Notes: generated from the sequence alone by a model not told the origin. Numbered from the stretch's first letter, positions 1-9,034 are shown. The stretch is DNA of 48,603 nucleotides from Pseudomonadales bacterium (GCA_019090315.1 JAHRWD010000092.1:1-48603); one strand, 5' to 3'. Numbers and translations are program-made.

Positions 1-795
1 AAAGACCAGTTTCGGCCTGGCCATGCGGATTACAGCTACTTTCAGAAATATGGTATTCGTGATTATCGCGGTGGTGGGCGTTCCTCTGCGCGAGAAACCG
101 CCATGCGTGTGGCAGCCGGCGCAATCGCTAAAAAATATCTTGCAGAGATTGCAGGTGTTACGGTTCGCGGCTACCTTTCCCAGCTGGGGCCAATTGAGAT
201 TGATCTGGTTGACTGGGATCAGGTGCAGCAAAACCCGTTTTTCTGCCCCGATGCTAACAAAGTGCCTGAGCTGGAAGCCTATATGGATGCACTGCGCAAA
301 GAGGGCAACTCCGTAGGTGCCAAAGTGACGGTGGTGGCCGAAGCCGTTCCTGTAGGTCTGGGAGAGCCGATTTTTGATCGACTGGATGCGGAGCTAGCCC
401 ACGCACTGATGAGCATTAATGCGGTAAAAGGTGTGGAGATTGGCGATGGCTTTGAGGCTGTTGTTCAAAAGGGAACCGAGCACCGTGATGAGATGACCCC
501 TGAAGGTTTTCTATCAAATCATGCCGGCGGCGTGTTGGGTGGTATCAGCACAGGGCAAGACGTAATTGCCCACATCGCGCTGAAACCCACCTCGAGCCTG
601 CATCTGCCCGGACGTAGTATTAACACCTCCGGTGAGTCGGTAGAGGTCATCACAAAGGGGCGACATGATCCGTGCGTCGGGATTCGTGCTACCCCTATTG
701 CAGAAGCGATGATGGCGATCACATTGATGGATCATTTTTTGCGTCATCGTGCCCAGAATGCGTTGGTAAACAGTGACTTAAGTCCTATATCTTAG
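1..795 (+). CDS. aroC: Chorismate synthase, 5'-truncated by the contig edge
   Basis: The frame is open from base 1, and the first residues ([13 protein letters not shown]) are internal chorismate synthase sequence, so the start codon lies before the window. The 264 residues present are about three quarters of the usual roughly 360-residue enzyme. The flavin and substrate motifs [42 protein letters not shown] and the C-terminal [13 protein letters not shown] are all visible. The enzyme removes phosphate from EPSP to give chorismate, the last common step of aromatic amino acid synthesis, in the cytoplasm and using reduced FMN. The gene is convergent with the LysR gene, with only 5 bases between the stop codons and no visible terminator. 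An internal ATG at 103 is not the start. Confidence 0.98.
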   Translation, partial: KDQFRPGHADYSYFQKYGIRDYRGGGRSSARETAMRVAAGAIAKKYLAEIAGVTVRGYLSQLGPIEIDLVDWDQVQQNPFFCPDANKVPELEAYMDALRKEGNSVGAKVTVVAEAVPVGLGEPIFDRLDAELAHALMSINAVKGVEIGDGFEAVVQKGTEHRDEMTPEGFLSNHAGGVLGGISTGQDVIAHIALKPTSSLHLPGRSINTSGESVEVITKGRHDPCVGIRATPIAEAMMAITLMDHFLRHRAQNALVNSDLSPIS

Positions 796-800
796 TTATT

Positions 801-1682
801 TTATAGGTTTTGATTCAAGAGTTCGATAAATACACGGGTGGCGTTGCTTTGGCTTCGCCCCCGATGCACGACATAGCCCAGCTCTCGTTTGGCTTTAAAA
901 CCCGGTAGATCCAACTGAATCAACTCCTCGTCTAGCATTGAAACCGGCAGTGCGCTCCAGCCTAAACCAATCCGCACCATCATCTTGATGGTTTCAAGAT
1001 AGTGGGTACTCATACCTAGTTCTAGCCTAAGGCTCCTCTTTTCAAACAACTCCGATACCACTCTTCCGGTATAGGTATTTAGTCCCGGGAGAATGGCCGG
1101 GTACTGGCTGAGTTGTTCCGGGTCAATTTTAGCTACTGTCGCTAGTGGGTGGTTTTTTGCCACCACAAATGCCATCGGGTCAGGCCAGATAACCTGGATA
1201 TCAAGATTGTTGGGAGCTCTCTCGTTGTCCGAATCGGGCAGGGTGATCACCGCAATATCCAGTGTGCCTTGCTGTACACGTTGGAACGCCTGTTCAGAGT
1301 CCAGGAACTGAATATCCAGATGAACCGAAGGGTAGGTAGATACAAACTGTTTCAGTATCTCCGGTAGGCGGTGCAGGCCAATATGATGGCTTGTACCTAG
1401 CGTTAAGGTGCCAGAGACCTCATCGGAAAGGTTGCTGATCTGCCTACGGGTTTCGTCAAGCTGATCAAGAATCATCTGCGCTTTGGGCAACAGGATCTGG
1501 CCCGCTTCGGTGAGTAGCAGGTTTCGACCAATACGGTCAAATAACGGCGCGCCAAGCTGGGATTCAAGGGTCGCGATCCGTTTACTAATGGCGGGCTGGG
1601 TAAGATGCAGTTCCAGTGCCGCATGGCTGAAGGAGCTATGGCTGTAAACGCTCATAAATGCCTTCAACAGGTGGGTATCCAT
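801..1682 (-). CDS. LysR-family transcriptional regulator divergent from leuCD
   Basis: This is a 293-residue protein with the typical LysR layout. Residues 1-60 form a winged helix-turn-helix (LTQPAISKRIATLESQLGAPLFDR). A linker helix and a two-lobed periplasmic-binding-protein-like effector domain follow from about residue 90. It lies back to back with leuC across a 125-bp spacer that carries a perfect dyad fitting a LysR box. By family logic it would be a cytoplasmic regulator that controls leuCD and itself in response to a small co-inducer, possibly a leucine-pathway intermediate. That ligand is an inference: neither the residues nor the sequence reveal it. A LysR gene in this place next to leuC is common in pseudomonads. 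Confidence 0.93.
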   Translation of the reverse strand: MDTHLLKAFMSVYSHSSFSHAALELHLTQPAISKRIATLESQLGAPLFDRIGRNLLLTEAGQILLPKAQMILDQLDETRRQISNLSDEVSGTLTLGTSHHIGLHRLPEILKQFVSTYPSVHLDIQFLDSEQAFQRVQQGTLDIAVITLPDSDNERAPNNLDIQVIWPDPMAFVVAKNHPLATVAKIDPEQLSQYPAILPGLNTYTGRVVSELFEKRSLRLELGMSTHYLETIKMMVRIGLGWSALPVSMLDEELIQLDLPGFKAKRELGYVVHRGRSQSNATRVFIELLNQNL

Positions 1683-1707
1683 AGGGTATCTCCGCCTGAC
1701 TTAATGT

Positions 1708-1722
1708 ATTCCTAATAGGAAT
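1708..1722. promoter_or_regulatory. Candidate LysR-type operator between the LysR gene and leuC
   Basis: The sequence is a perfect 15-bp dyad, ATTCCT-AAT-AGGAAT, containing a T-N11-A core (T1709, A1721). It sits 26 bp from the LysR start and 86 bp from the leuC start, where a LysR recognition site would be expected in a divergent spacer. The role is inferred from position and symmetry. Confidence 0.55.
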
Positions 1723-1807
1723 GATAAATATGAAAATTATGAATTTGTTTTATTCTATCCGCTGGCTTAACCTAGCGCCATGAAAAATTCTGGCTACGGA
1801 GAACATC

Positions 1808-3220
1808 ATGGCTGACACACTGTATGACAAATTATGGCAAGACCATTTAGTGAGCGAGCGCGATGATGGCTCTGCACTGATCTATATCGACCGTCACATT
1901 ATTCACGAAGTGACATCACCCCAGGCATTCGAAGGCCTGCGTATGGCGGGTAGAAAGCCGTGGCGGATCAGCGCGAACATAGCCACCCCGGATCACAACG
2001 TACCGACTACTGAGCGCAGTGCTGGCGTAGATGCAATCGTAGATCCGGTGTCGCGATTACAGGTTCAGACTCTGGACGAAAACTGCGATGAATTCGGTAT
2101 TCTCGAATTCAAGATGAATGATCAGCGTCAGGGCATTGTGCACGTTATAAGCCCAGAGCAGGGCGCAACACTGCCCGGCATGACGATTGTCTGTGGTGAC
2201 TCTCATACCTCTACCCACGGCGCGTTTGCAGCGCTGGCTCAGGGTATCGGTACCTCTGAAGTGGAACACGTATTGGCGACCCAATGCCTGATTCAGCGCA
2301 AAATGAAAAACATGTTGATCCGTATCGATGGCGAGCTGCAAATTGGCGTAGGCGCTAAAGATGTGGTGCTCGCCATTATTGGCAAGATCGGCACCGCAGG
2401 CGGAACCGGCTTTGCAATGGAATTTGCAGGCAGCGCGATACGCGGTCTTTCGATGGAAGGCCGCATGACCATCTGCAACATGGCTATTGAAGCGGGCGCA
2501 CGAACCGGTTTGGTAGCTGTTGATGACACCACCATCGATTATGTAAAAGGCCGACCCTTTGCGCCAACTGGTGAACTGTGGGAACAGGCAGAGCAAAATT
2601 GGCGACAGCTGGTCACCGATGAAGGCGCACATTTTGACGAAATCGTAGAGATTCCGGCAGAGTCGATTGCACCACAGGTGAGTTGGGGGGTATCTCCAGA
2701 GATGGTACTGCCTATCGACGCAGAACTACCTGATCCAGCGATGCAGACTGACCCAGTAGTGACCGAAGGCTACAAACGCGCGATGGAATATATGGACTTC
2801 AAACCCGGCATGAAAATTACCGATATTAAGGTAGATCGTGTCTTCATTGGTTCATGCACCAACTCTCGTATAGAAGATTTACGTGCTGCGGCAACGCTGA
2901 TCAAAGGTAAACAGGTTAGCAATAGCGTCAAGCAGGCATTGGTAGTACCGGGTTCTGGTCTGGTAAAACAGCAGGCGGAAAAAGAGGGGCTGGATCAGAT
3001 TTTTGTCGATGCTGGTTTTGAATGGCGTAACCCCGGTTGCTCCATGTGCCTGGCCATGAATGCAGACAAACTCGGCGATGGCGAGCACAGTGCATCCACA
3101 TCAAACCGTAACTTCGAAGGACGGCAAGGGCATGGTGGACGTACACATCTGGTAGGTCCGGAAATGGCTGCAGCCGCAGCGATTGAAGGGCATTTTGTTG
3201 ATGTACGGACCTGGTACTAA
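1808..3220 (+). CDS. leuC: 3-isopropylmalate dehydratase large subunit
   Basis: LeuC and LeuD together isomerise 2-isopropylmalate to 3-isopropylmalate in leucine synthesis, in the cytoplasm. The 470-residue length is normal for the family. The three [4Fe-4S] ligands are present: Cys350 in FIGSCTNSR, and Cys411 and Cys414 in NPGCSMC. The aconitase motif [13 protein letters not shown] is also intact. The ATG at 1808 has a GGAG Shine-Dalgarno at 1798-1801, six bases upstream. leuD follows after 15 bases, so the two are one operon. Expression is probably controlled by the divergent LysR protein through the dyad at 1708-1722. Confidence 0.98.
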   Translation: MADTLYDKLWQDHLVSERDDGSALIYIDRHIIHEVTSPQAFEGLRMAGRKPWRISANIATPDHNVPTTERSAGVDAIVDPVSRLQVQTLDENCDEFGILEFKMNDQRQGIVHVISPEQGATLPGMTIVCGDSHTSTHGAFAALAQGIGTSEVEHVLATQCLIQRKMKNMLIRIDGELQIGVGAKDVVLAIIGKIGTAGGTGFAMEFAGSAIRGLSMEGRMTICNMAIEAGARTGLVAVDDTTIDYVKGRPFAPTGELWEQAEQNWRQLVTDEGAHFDEIVEIPAESIAPQVSWGVSPEMVLPIDAELPDPAMQTDPVVTEGYKRAMEYMDFKPGMKITDIKVDRVFIGSCTNSRIEDLRAAATLIKGKQVSNSVKQALVVPGSGLVKQQAEKEGLDQIFVDAGFEWRNPGCSMCLAMNADKLGDGEHSASTSNRNFEGRQGHGGRTHLVGPEMAAAAAIEGHFVDVRTWY

Positions 3221-3235
3221 GGGAGATTATTAAAG

Positions 3236-3886
3236 ATGAAAAAATTCATACAGTTAAATGGTCTGGTTGCGCCGATGGATCAGTCCAACGTCGATACCGA
3301 TCAAATTATTCCAAAACAGTTTTTGAAATCGATTAAACGCAGTGGCTTCGGCCCCAACCTGTTTGACGCATGGCGTTATCTGGATGAAGGCGAACCAGGA
3401 ATGGACAACAGCAGCCGGCCTCTAAATCCCGATTTTGTATTGAACAAACCGGAATTCAAAGGTGTTTCCATAATGCTCGCGCGACAAAACTTTGGTTGTG
3501 GCTCTAGCCGTGAACACGCACCCTGGGCACTGGAAGACTTCGGGTTCCAGGCGCTGATAGCACCAAGTTACGCGGATATCTTCTACAACAACTGCTTTAA
3601 AAATGGCATTTTGCCTGTGATTTTGAGCGAAGAAATTGTAGATCGTTTGTTCCAGGAGCAGAAAGCATCTGAAGGTTACAGCCTTGATATCAATCTTGAA
3701 ACACAGCTAGTGACAACCCCATCGGGCGAACAGTTTTCCTTTGAGGTCGATGACTTTCGTAAACACTGCCTGTTGAATGGTCTGGATGATATCGGTATCA
3801 CCCTTCAGGATGAAACCGTTATTCACAGCTATGAACAGCAGCGTAAAAAAGAGAAGGCCTGGTTGTTCGCTGATCTCAAGGCATAG
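3236..3886 (+). CDS. leuD: 3-isopropylmalate dehydratase small subunit
   Basis: This is the 216-residue swivel subunit that pairs with LeuC. Recognisable parts are the N-terminal [23 protein letters not shown], the [16 protein letters not shown] substrate motif and the [12 protein letters not shown] stretch. The ATG is preceded by GGGAG at the leuC stop. Only leuC and leuD are present here: leuB and leuA, often nearby in other genomes, are not in this window. A GC-rich hairpin follows the stop, so the operon probably ends here. Confidence 0.98.
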   Translation: MKKFIQLNGLVAPMDQSNVDTDQIIPKQFLKSIKRSGFGPNLFDAWRYLDEGEPGMDNSSRPLNPDFVLNKPEFKGVSIMLARQNFGCGSSREHAPWALEDFGFQALIAPSYADIFYNNCFKNGILPVILSEEIVDRLFQEQKASEGYSLDINLETQLVTTPSGEQFSFEVDDFRKHCLLNGLDDIGITLQDETVIHSYEQQRKKEKAWLFADLKA

Positions 3887-3905
3887 ATTGAATCGGTTTG
3901 GATTT

Positions 3906-3938
3906 TACTCCCCCTGTCTGTTTACGGGAGGGGGAGTA
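3906..3938 (+). terminator. Hairpin terminator after leuCD
   Basis: A perfect 9-bp stem (TACTCCCCC 3906-3914 with GGGGGAGTA 3930-3938) encloses a 15-base loop, 20 bases after the leuD stop. Only a short, poor T run follows (TTAT). It lies between two convergent genes and could serve either strand. Without a strong T tract it may be a weak terminator. Confidence 0.55.
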
Positions 3939-3967
3939 TTATCAAACCCTGAATTAACCTGAGGTTC

Positions 3968-4684
3968 TCAATCAGACAAATAGTACTCAACGGTAGAAAC
4001 CACTCTCACCTTTTTGATATGAGGATTGTTTTTGTCCCTGGCTTTTATGCTGAACTGACCCTGCCGAGCTTTCCGTATTTTCCCGAGGGTGCTTTTAGAG
4101 TCCGAGGCGAATTTTTCCGCAACCTGCCTGGCTTTGCGTGTGGCTTCCTCGATCATTTCCGGTTTTATCTCATTCAGGCGTACAAATAGATATTCAGTTT
4201 GAGACTGGTAATTTCTTCCGGTAAAAACAATTCCCTGCTTTCCAAGCACTGATAGCTTGCCCATTACATCTCTAACCGGCTCAATATTTTTAGAATAAAC
4301 CGTTACCGTTTGAGCTGCCGTATATCGAAATTCAGCTTTATTCTGACTTCCGTATTGCTGAGCAGATTTATCTGTGATTGATGGGGTGGCGAATGATATT
4401 TCATTTTGATCGATTCCACTGGCAACCAGAAAATCGATAATCTTTGTTGTATTGCCATCAACGACTTCATACAACTCTTCAAGATTATTGCCAGCGGTTG
4501 TAAATTGAATTGGCCAGATTACTATGTCCGCGCCAAACTCCTTTTCGGATAAACCTTTTACCGTGACAGTTCTTTCATATTCCTTGAATTTTATTGCAGA
4601 GCTTCCCAGCAGGTATCCAAGAGAGCTCAACCCAAGAAATATGAATAATCCTAGAATCAGCGAATTTTGTTTCTTTTCCGGCAT
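3968..4684 (-). CDS. SIMPL-domain (DUF541) membrane-anchored protein
   Basis: This is a 238-residue protein with one N-terminal membrane segment at about residues 8-27 (LILGLFIFLGLSSLGYLLG). A SIMPL/DUF541 domain follows, beginning with the family-typical RTVTVKGLSEKEF and ending with a beta strand (VRVVSTVEYYL). Most of it would lie in the periplasm. SIMPL proteins are widespread and their biochemical role is poorly defined. The ATG at 4684 was chosen because GGGAG stands nine bases upstream. A longer reading from a TTG at 4717 has no Shine-Dalgarno. The gene is convergent with leuD and has about 375 bp of non-coding DNA upstream. Confidence 0.88.
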   Translation of the reverse strand: MPEKKQNSLILGLFIFLGLSSLGYLLGSSAIKFKEYERTVTVKGLSEKEFGADIVIWPIQFTTAGNNLEELYEVVDGNTTKIIDFLVASGIDQNEISFATPSITDKSAQQYGSQNKAEFRYTAAQTVTVYSKNIEPVRDVMGKLSVLGKQGIVFTGRNYQSQTEYLFVRLNEIKPEMIEEATRKARQVAEKFASDSKSTLGKIRKARQGQFSIKARDKNNPHIKKVRVVSTVEYYLSD

Positions 4685-4838
4685 TGCTTCAATCTCCCTG
4701 GAGGCAAATTTATTCAATTAATGGTTGCACAGTATGTAGTATTTCACATTTTGTTGGCGGCGTATGGTGAAAGTAGAGGGGGTCGAATTTCGACATAGTA
4801 TATTAAAGCTCTGATTAGTTGAGCTGCTCTCACAGGTT

Positions 4839-4912
4839 CCCTTCGGCTACGCTCAGGGAGCGGTTGGTGCTGGCGTACACTCCCGCCCGATCCCTAGGCG
4901 TAGCCGTAGGGA
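4839..4912. repeat. Compound palindromic element, REP-like
   Basis: Two small hairpins are related to each other as an inverted repeat. The first is CCCT/AGGG (4839-4842 with 4855-4858) around TCGGCTACGCTC. The second is TCCCTA/TAGGGA (4891-4896 with 4907-4912) around GGCGTAGCCG. Their loops are mutually complementary: CGGCTACGC at 4844-4852 is the exact complement of GCGTAGCCG at 4898-4906. This is the architecture of extragenic palindromic (REP/BIME-like) repeats. I see no second copy in the window, so family membership is unproven. Confidence 0.5.
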
Positions 4913-4990
4913 GAATCAGAAGGGGGCAGAACCCAGGTTTATTACTTAAATCCACCGAACCATACGTATGCAGAAACACAGAGTGTGAAT

Positions 4991-5026
4991 AAAAAAAGGG
5001 TGCTTTCTATAATCGAAAGCACCCTT
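4991..5026 (-). terminator. Rho-independent terminator of the flavin monooxygenase gene
   Basis: A perfect 12-bp stem (4996-5007 with 5015-5026; core GGGTGCTTTC/GAAAGCACCC) encloses a 7-base loop. On the minus strand it is followed by a run of seven T (4991-4997). It lies about 35 bases after the stop of the gene at 5061-6683. Confidence 0.9.
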
Positions 5027-5060
5027 GATAGTTGTCGATACTGAAAACTAACTCCCCGTC

Positions 5061-6683
5061 TTAGGCGCTGAGTCTGAAACCCTCGTAGTTGTTTTCAGCT
5101 ACCTCGTTACATTTTTGACGATAGGCCGGTAAGCCCGCTGCATAGGGCATAAATATCCGCGGCTTACCTGGGATATTTGCACCCAGATACCAGGAGTTGG
5201 CTTCCCAGAACAGGGTCATTTCCGCTACTTCATTTACATGGGCAACCCATGCTTCCTCCGCAGCCGGATCTGCTTCAATAACCTTTTGGCCCTTGTCACG
5301 CATAGACTCAATGCAATCCGAGATCCATTCAACGTGCTGCTCAATCGATACTGGCATGTTGCTCAGAACCGATGGGCTGCCGGGGCCAGTGATGGTGAAC
5401 ATATTGGGGAACCCCGCAACCTGCAATCCAAGATAGGTTTTTGGCCCTGCTTCCCATTTGTGTTCTAGCGTTTCGCCGCCACGACCCTGAATATCGATAT
5501 TCAGCAGTGTGCCGGTCATGGCATCAAAACCGGTAGCAAAAACGATGATGTCCAGCTCGTATTCGCCATCTTCAGTACGGATACCATTTGGGGTAACTTC
5601 CACAATCGGGGATTTTTTGACATCAACCAGTGACACATTTTCGAGGTTGAAGGTCTCAAAATAGTCGGTATCAATCGGTGGCCTTTTGGCTCCGTAGGGG
5701 TGATCTGTAGGGCATAGCAGTTCCGCTGTTTTGGGGTCATTTACGGTGCCACGAATTTTGTCACGGATATAATCAGCGGCATATTTGTTCGCATCTTTGC
5801 TGACCATCAGATCTGAAAAAGAACCCCAGAGGAATTTGAAACCGCCTTCTGCCCATACTCCATCCAGTGCCTTCTGAATCTGCTCATCCGAATACTCTGT
5901 AGTCGTAGCCTGTGTTGGCTCATAGGGGAAGCCACCATGGGAGGCGTGTGCCTTGTCCCAGGTTTCCATATAAGTAGCTTTGATCTCCTTGCGTCGTTCT
6001 GGCGTGTAGGGTGCGTTACGTGCTGGTGTGCTGAAATTAGCGGTGCGTTGAAAAACCGTTAGATGATCCGCTTCCGCCGCGATCACTGGCGTAGATTGCA
6101 TACCGCTGGATCCAGTGCCAATCAAACCGACACGCTTGCCGGTGAAATCAACCTTTTCATGGGGCCAGTTGCCGGTGTGGTACCAGTCGCCCTTGAAGCT
6201 ATCGAGGCCTTTGAAATCCGGTACATTTGCGGAGGATAAAACCCCCGCCGCGCTGATAAAGAATGGCGCAGAAACCTTTTCACCATTCTCCATCTCAACA
6301 TGCCAAAGGTTATTGACCTCATCGAAGTGTGCCGAAACCACACGGGTATTGAATTGAATATCTTTTTTCAGATCAAAGCGATCAGCAACATGATCCAGAT
6401 AACTACGAATCTCCTCCTGCTCCGGGTATTTACTGCTCCACTCCCACTCCTGCCACAGTGCTTCATCGAATGAATAGCAGTAGTAAAAACTCTCGGAATC
6501 GCAACGCGCCCCAGGGTACCGGTTCCAGTACCAGGCTCCACCAACACCACTGCCGGTCTCGTAAACCCGGGCATCCAGGCCCAGCTCATCACGTAGACGT
6601 TTCAGCATATACAACCCGGAAAACCCGGCTCCTACAACGATTGCGTCAAGGTTTTTTTCAGTAGCACTGGTTTGGTTGCTCAT
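5061..6683 (-). CDS. Flavin-containing Baeyer-Villiger-type monooxygenase
   Basis: This 540-residue protein is a class B flavoprotein monooxygenase. It has an FAD-binding Rossmann motif GAGFSG (residues 18-23) and an NADPH-binding motif GTGSSG (189-194). Between them is the Baeyer-Villiger fingerprint FxGxxxHTxxWP (FKGDWYHTGNWP, 163-174), and FATGFD lies near the C-terminal half. The family uses NADPH and O2 to turn ketones into esters or lactones (cyclohexanone, cyclopentanone and phenylacetone monooxygenases). The substrate cannot be read from sequence. The ATG has GGAG eight bases upstream. The gene stands alone between its own terminator and a palindrome at 6871-6902, next to an alkyl sulfatase gene. 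No esterase or alcohol dehydrogenase gene is adjacent. Confidence 0.93.
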   Translation of the reverse strand: MSNQTSATEKNLDAIVVGAGFSGLYMLKRLRDELGLDARVYETGSGVGGAWYWNRYPGARCDSESFYYCYSFDEALWQEWEWSSKYPEQEEIRSYLDHVADRFDLKKDIQFNTRVVSAHFDEVNNLWHVEMENGEKVSAPFFISAAGVLSSANVPDFKGLDSFKGDWYHTGNWPHEKVDFTGKRVGLIGTGSSGMQSTPVIAAEADHLTVFQRTANFSTPARNAPYTPERRKEIKATYMETWDKAHASHGGFPYEPTQATTTEYSDEQIQKALDGVWAEGGFKFLWGSFSDLMVSKDANKYAADYIRDKIRGTVNDPKTAELLCPTDHPYGAKRPPIDTDYFETFNLENVSLVDVKKSPIVEVTPNGIRTEDGEYELDIIVFATGFDAMTGTLLNIDIQGRGGETLEHKWEAGPKTYLGLQVAGFPNMFTITGPGSPSVLSNMPVSIEQHVEWISDCIESMRDKGQKVIEADPAAEEAWVAHVNEVAEMTLFWEANSWYLGANIPGKPRIFMPYAAGLPAYRQKCNEVAENNYEGFRLSA

Positions 6684-6706
6684 TTCGATTTCTCCTGTTT
6701 CTTATT

Positions 6707-6724
6707 GTTATATGAATGGTTATA
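6707..6724. promoter_or_regulatory. Direct repeats upstream of the monooxygenase gene
   Basis: GTTATA occurs at 6707-6712 and again at 6719-6724, a 12-bp period, starting 24 bp upstream of the start codon. The spacing of about one helical turn could suit a regulator, but the repeats are short and A+T-rich, so chance is possible. Confidence 0.25.
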
Positions 6725-6870
6725 CGAAGGCTTATCTATAAAGCCAGCCATGAACCATAGCACAGCTGGCGCATCGGTAAATAGACCGACGGGGAGTGGT
6801 TAAATGAAGTGGCTGACTGGTGATCGGATTGAAAAGAAAATCCCGGAGCCGGGCATCCGATAAAAGGTGT

Positions 6871-6902
6871 TGAATTGGGGTGAACTAGTTCACCCCAATT
6901 CA
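6871..6902. terminator. Perfect 32-bp palindrome, probable terminator or cruciform
   Basis: TGAATTGGGGTGAACT and its exact complement meet with no spacer, centred on CTAG. The element lies 27 bases after the stop of the sulfatase gene (minus strand) and about 190 bp upstream of the monooxygenase start. No T run follows on the minus strand. As RNA it would form a very stable hairpin with a small loop, fitting a 3'-end stabiliser or factor-assisted terminator. As DNA it could be a dimeric protein site. Confidence 0.5.
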
Positions 6903-6928
6903 TTTACGCGGTATTCGACTAGCTGTAT

Positions 6929-8917
6929 TTATGGCGTAACGATATTGAACCAGAAGTTAAAATCATCCAGCATAGGTAAGAAGTTATCGAAAATATCTTC
7001 ATCACCTTTGACTACGATGTCGCCATTTTCTACCCCTTGTTCAAAGGTAGTTTCGCCTAATTGGATGGCGTTCATTGTTTTCATGCTGAGAGCCAGGCTG
7101 ACATCAGCCTCTTTAACCTGTTTTTGCGTATGATTTAATACCGCATTTTCAACCGTTAATGTGTGATGGCTGTCCAGGTCGGTAAAATCAATATTGATGC
7201 TAAATTTCTTTCCGGCAGCTTTTTCACTGTTTAATCGCACAGCAAAGAAATCAAACAACATATCCGGTGTCATGGCTCTTATGGTATCCGGCGTTGCAGT
7301 CACCAGCCCACCGGTAGTTGGAATACCATTTCTCAATTCATAAGCACCTTGCAAATAAACTGAACGCCATGGGCCAGATTCAGCTTGATACCCAAGTTGT
7401 TCTAGCGCATCAGCAAGTAAGTTTTTGGCTTGTTTGTTTTCAGGCTCAGCAAAAACGGCATGTTTCATCACCTCCGCAACCCAGCGGTACTCACCGTCAG
7501 CAAAAGATTTTTTAGCTTTATCTAAAACTGCCTGCTCACCGCCCATAAAATCGATGTATTTTTTTGCAACCATTTCTGGTGGGAGGTTATCCAGGTTAGA
7601 TGGATTACCGTCATACCAGCCCATATAGCGTTGATACACTGCGCGGCTATTGTGTCTTAACGTACCGTAGTAACCACGAGTTGCCCAGTTGTTTTCCAGT
7701 TCGGCTGGCAAAGTGATCATTTCCGAGATCTCTTCACCGGTGTAGCCCTGATTCATTAAGCGAACGGTTTCATCATGGGTGAATTTATAGATATCACGTT
7801 GCTTCTTAAAGTAAGAGACAATTTCCTCGTTACCCCAAATTGGCCAGTGATGACTCTGGAATTTTACGACCGCATCTACACCCCATGTTTCAATGGTTTC
7901 ATTCAGGAAGCTTGACCATTTCTGTGCGTCCCGGACCACTGCACCACGTAATGTTAAAATATTGTGCATGGTATTGGTGGTGTTTTCGGCCATCCATAGC
8001 GCATTCCATTCAGGGAACCAGGTATTCATTTCTGCAGGAGCTTCGGTTCCAGGCGTCATTTGGAATACCATTTTCACGCCATCAACAGTGACCTCCTGGC
8101 CTGTTGTTGTAATATCGAGTGTTGGTATTAGCAATCCACCCAGGCCTGTTGATGTGGTTTGTCCTAACCCACCGTTGACACCGCCTTTGGCATTGCGCGG
8201 CAGCATTGCGCCATACATAAATATAGCTCGTCGCCCCATCGCATTACCCGCGATCACATTTTCTGAAACAGCATGTTCAGTAAAATGCTCAGGAGCAATT
8301 ACCATGACTTTTCCTGATTTAATATCTTCTTCAGAAATAATACCCCTGGCACCTCCATAGTGATCCAGGTGGCTGTGGCTATAAATTACGGCAACAACAG
8401 GCCTTTCACCCAGTTCTTTGTTGATCAGGTCCAGGGCTGCTTTGGCGGTTTCGGGGGAAATGAGCGGGTCAAAAACAATCCAGCCTTTATCGCCCTTAAC
8501 AAAAGTAATATTGGAGAGATCATAGCCTCGAACCTGGTAAATATTATCAGTGACTTTAAATAAGCCATGAATCATATTTAACTGGGCATTTCTCCAAAGG
8601 CTTGGGTTTACGGTATCCGGTGCTTCTTTATCCAAAGCGATAAACTTTTTGTACTCCTCCAGATCCCAGACAGGCTTGCCATCAGCTGATGTAATCGTGA
8701 CTACATCAGGCTTCGCGATAAAACCGCGCTGGGCATTTTCAAAATCCTGTTTATCAGAAAAGGGCAAAGACGCTAATACAGCTTGATTGGCCTCAATTGT
8801 ATATTTGGTAGCTGCTTTTGGCTCCGAGGTGGTGCTGTTTCCTGTTTCTGGATCCGGCGCTGAACACCCTGATATCAATATTGCCCCTAACAGAGAGGCT
8901 AGAGTTACGTTTTTCAT
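6929..8917 (-). CDS. Exported metallo-beta-lactamase-fold alkyl sulfatase (SdsA1/Bds1 type)
   Basis: This is a 662-residue lipoprotein precursor with signal sequence and lipobox LISGC (Cys18). A metallo-beta-lactamase domain carries the zinc motif HSHLDH at 181-186. A helical alkylsulfatase dimerisation domain (about 390-520) and a C-terminal SCP2-like hydrophobic-pocket domain (about 530-655) follow. This is the domain order of type III sulfatases such as Pseudomonas SdsA1, which release sulfate from SDS and related alkyl sulfates. The lipobox implies anchoring to a membrane, unlike freely secreted SdsA1. AGGGA precedes the ATG by five bases. A perfect 9-bp tandem repeat lies upstream at 8952-8969. 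Preference for primary or secondary alkyl sulfates cannot be decided here. Confidence 0.93.
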   Translation of the reverse strand: MKNVTLASLLGAILISGCSAPDPETGNSTTSEPKAATKYTIEANQAVLASLPFSDKQDFENAQRGFIAKPDVVTITSADGKPVWDLEEYKKFIALDKEAPDTVNPSLWRNAQLNMIHGLFKVTDNIYQVRGYDLSNITFVKGDKGWIVFDPLISPETAKAALDLINKELGERPVVAVIYSHSHLDHYGGARGIISEEDIKSGKVMVIAPEHFTEHAVSENVIAGNAMGRRAIFMYGAMLPRNAKGGVNGGLGQTTSTGLGGLLIPTLDITTTGQEVTVDGVKMVFQMTPGTEAPAEMNTWFPEWNALWMAENTTNTMHNILTLRGAVVRDAQKWSSFLNETIETWGVDAVVKFQSHHWPIWGNEEIVSYFKKQRDIYKFTHDETVRLMNQGYTGEEISEMITLPAELENNWATRGYYGTLRHNSRAVYQRYMGWYDGNPSNLDNLPPEMVAKKYIDFMGGEQAVLDKAKKSFADGEYRWVAEVMKHAVFAEPENKQAKNLLADALEQLGYQAESGPWRSVYLQGAYELRNGIPTTGGLVTATPDTIRAMTPDMLFDFFAVRLNSEKAAGKKFSINIDFTDLDSHHTLTVENAVLNHTQKQVKEADVSLALSMKTMNAIQLGETTFEQGVENGDIVVKGDEDIFDNFLPMLDDFNFWFNIVTP

Positions 8918-8951
8918 GACATTCCCTATGTTGTTGTTTGTCTATCGGCAC

Positions 8952-8969
8952 ACTAACACTACTAACACT
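8952..8969. repeat. Tandem 9-bp repeat upstream of the alkyl sulfatase
   Basis: ACTAACACT occurs twice head to tail (8952-8960 and 8961-8969), 34 bp upstream of the sulfatase start codon. Direct repeats at this position can be activator sites. No binding protein can be assigned. Confidence 0.4.
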
Positions 8970-9034
8970 GCAAAAACACCTCAATATAGCTTTGTTTTTA
9001 TGTGGTTGTTCGTGGACGGTCTGTAGCTTCTCCG

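Larger units (their letters stand above)
4685..5060. other. Non-coding spacer between two minus-strand genes
   Basis: These 376 bases hold no convincing gene. They contain a compound inverted repeat (4839-4912) and the terminator of the downstream flavin monooxygenase gene (4991-5026). The promoter of the SIMPL-domain gene must also lie here, but I see no clear -10/-35 pair. Confidence 0.7.

Noticed and set aside
2057..2632. 191-codon open frame antisense to leuC
   Set aside because: It lies entirely inside leuC, has no family resemblance and no Shine-Dalgarno; it reflects codon use of the real gene.
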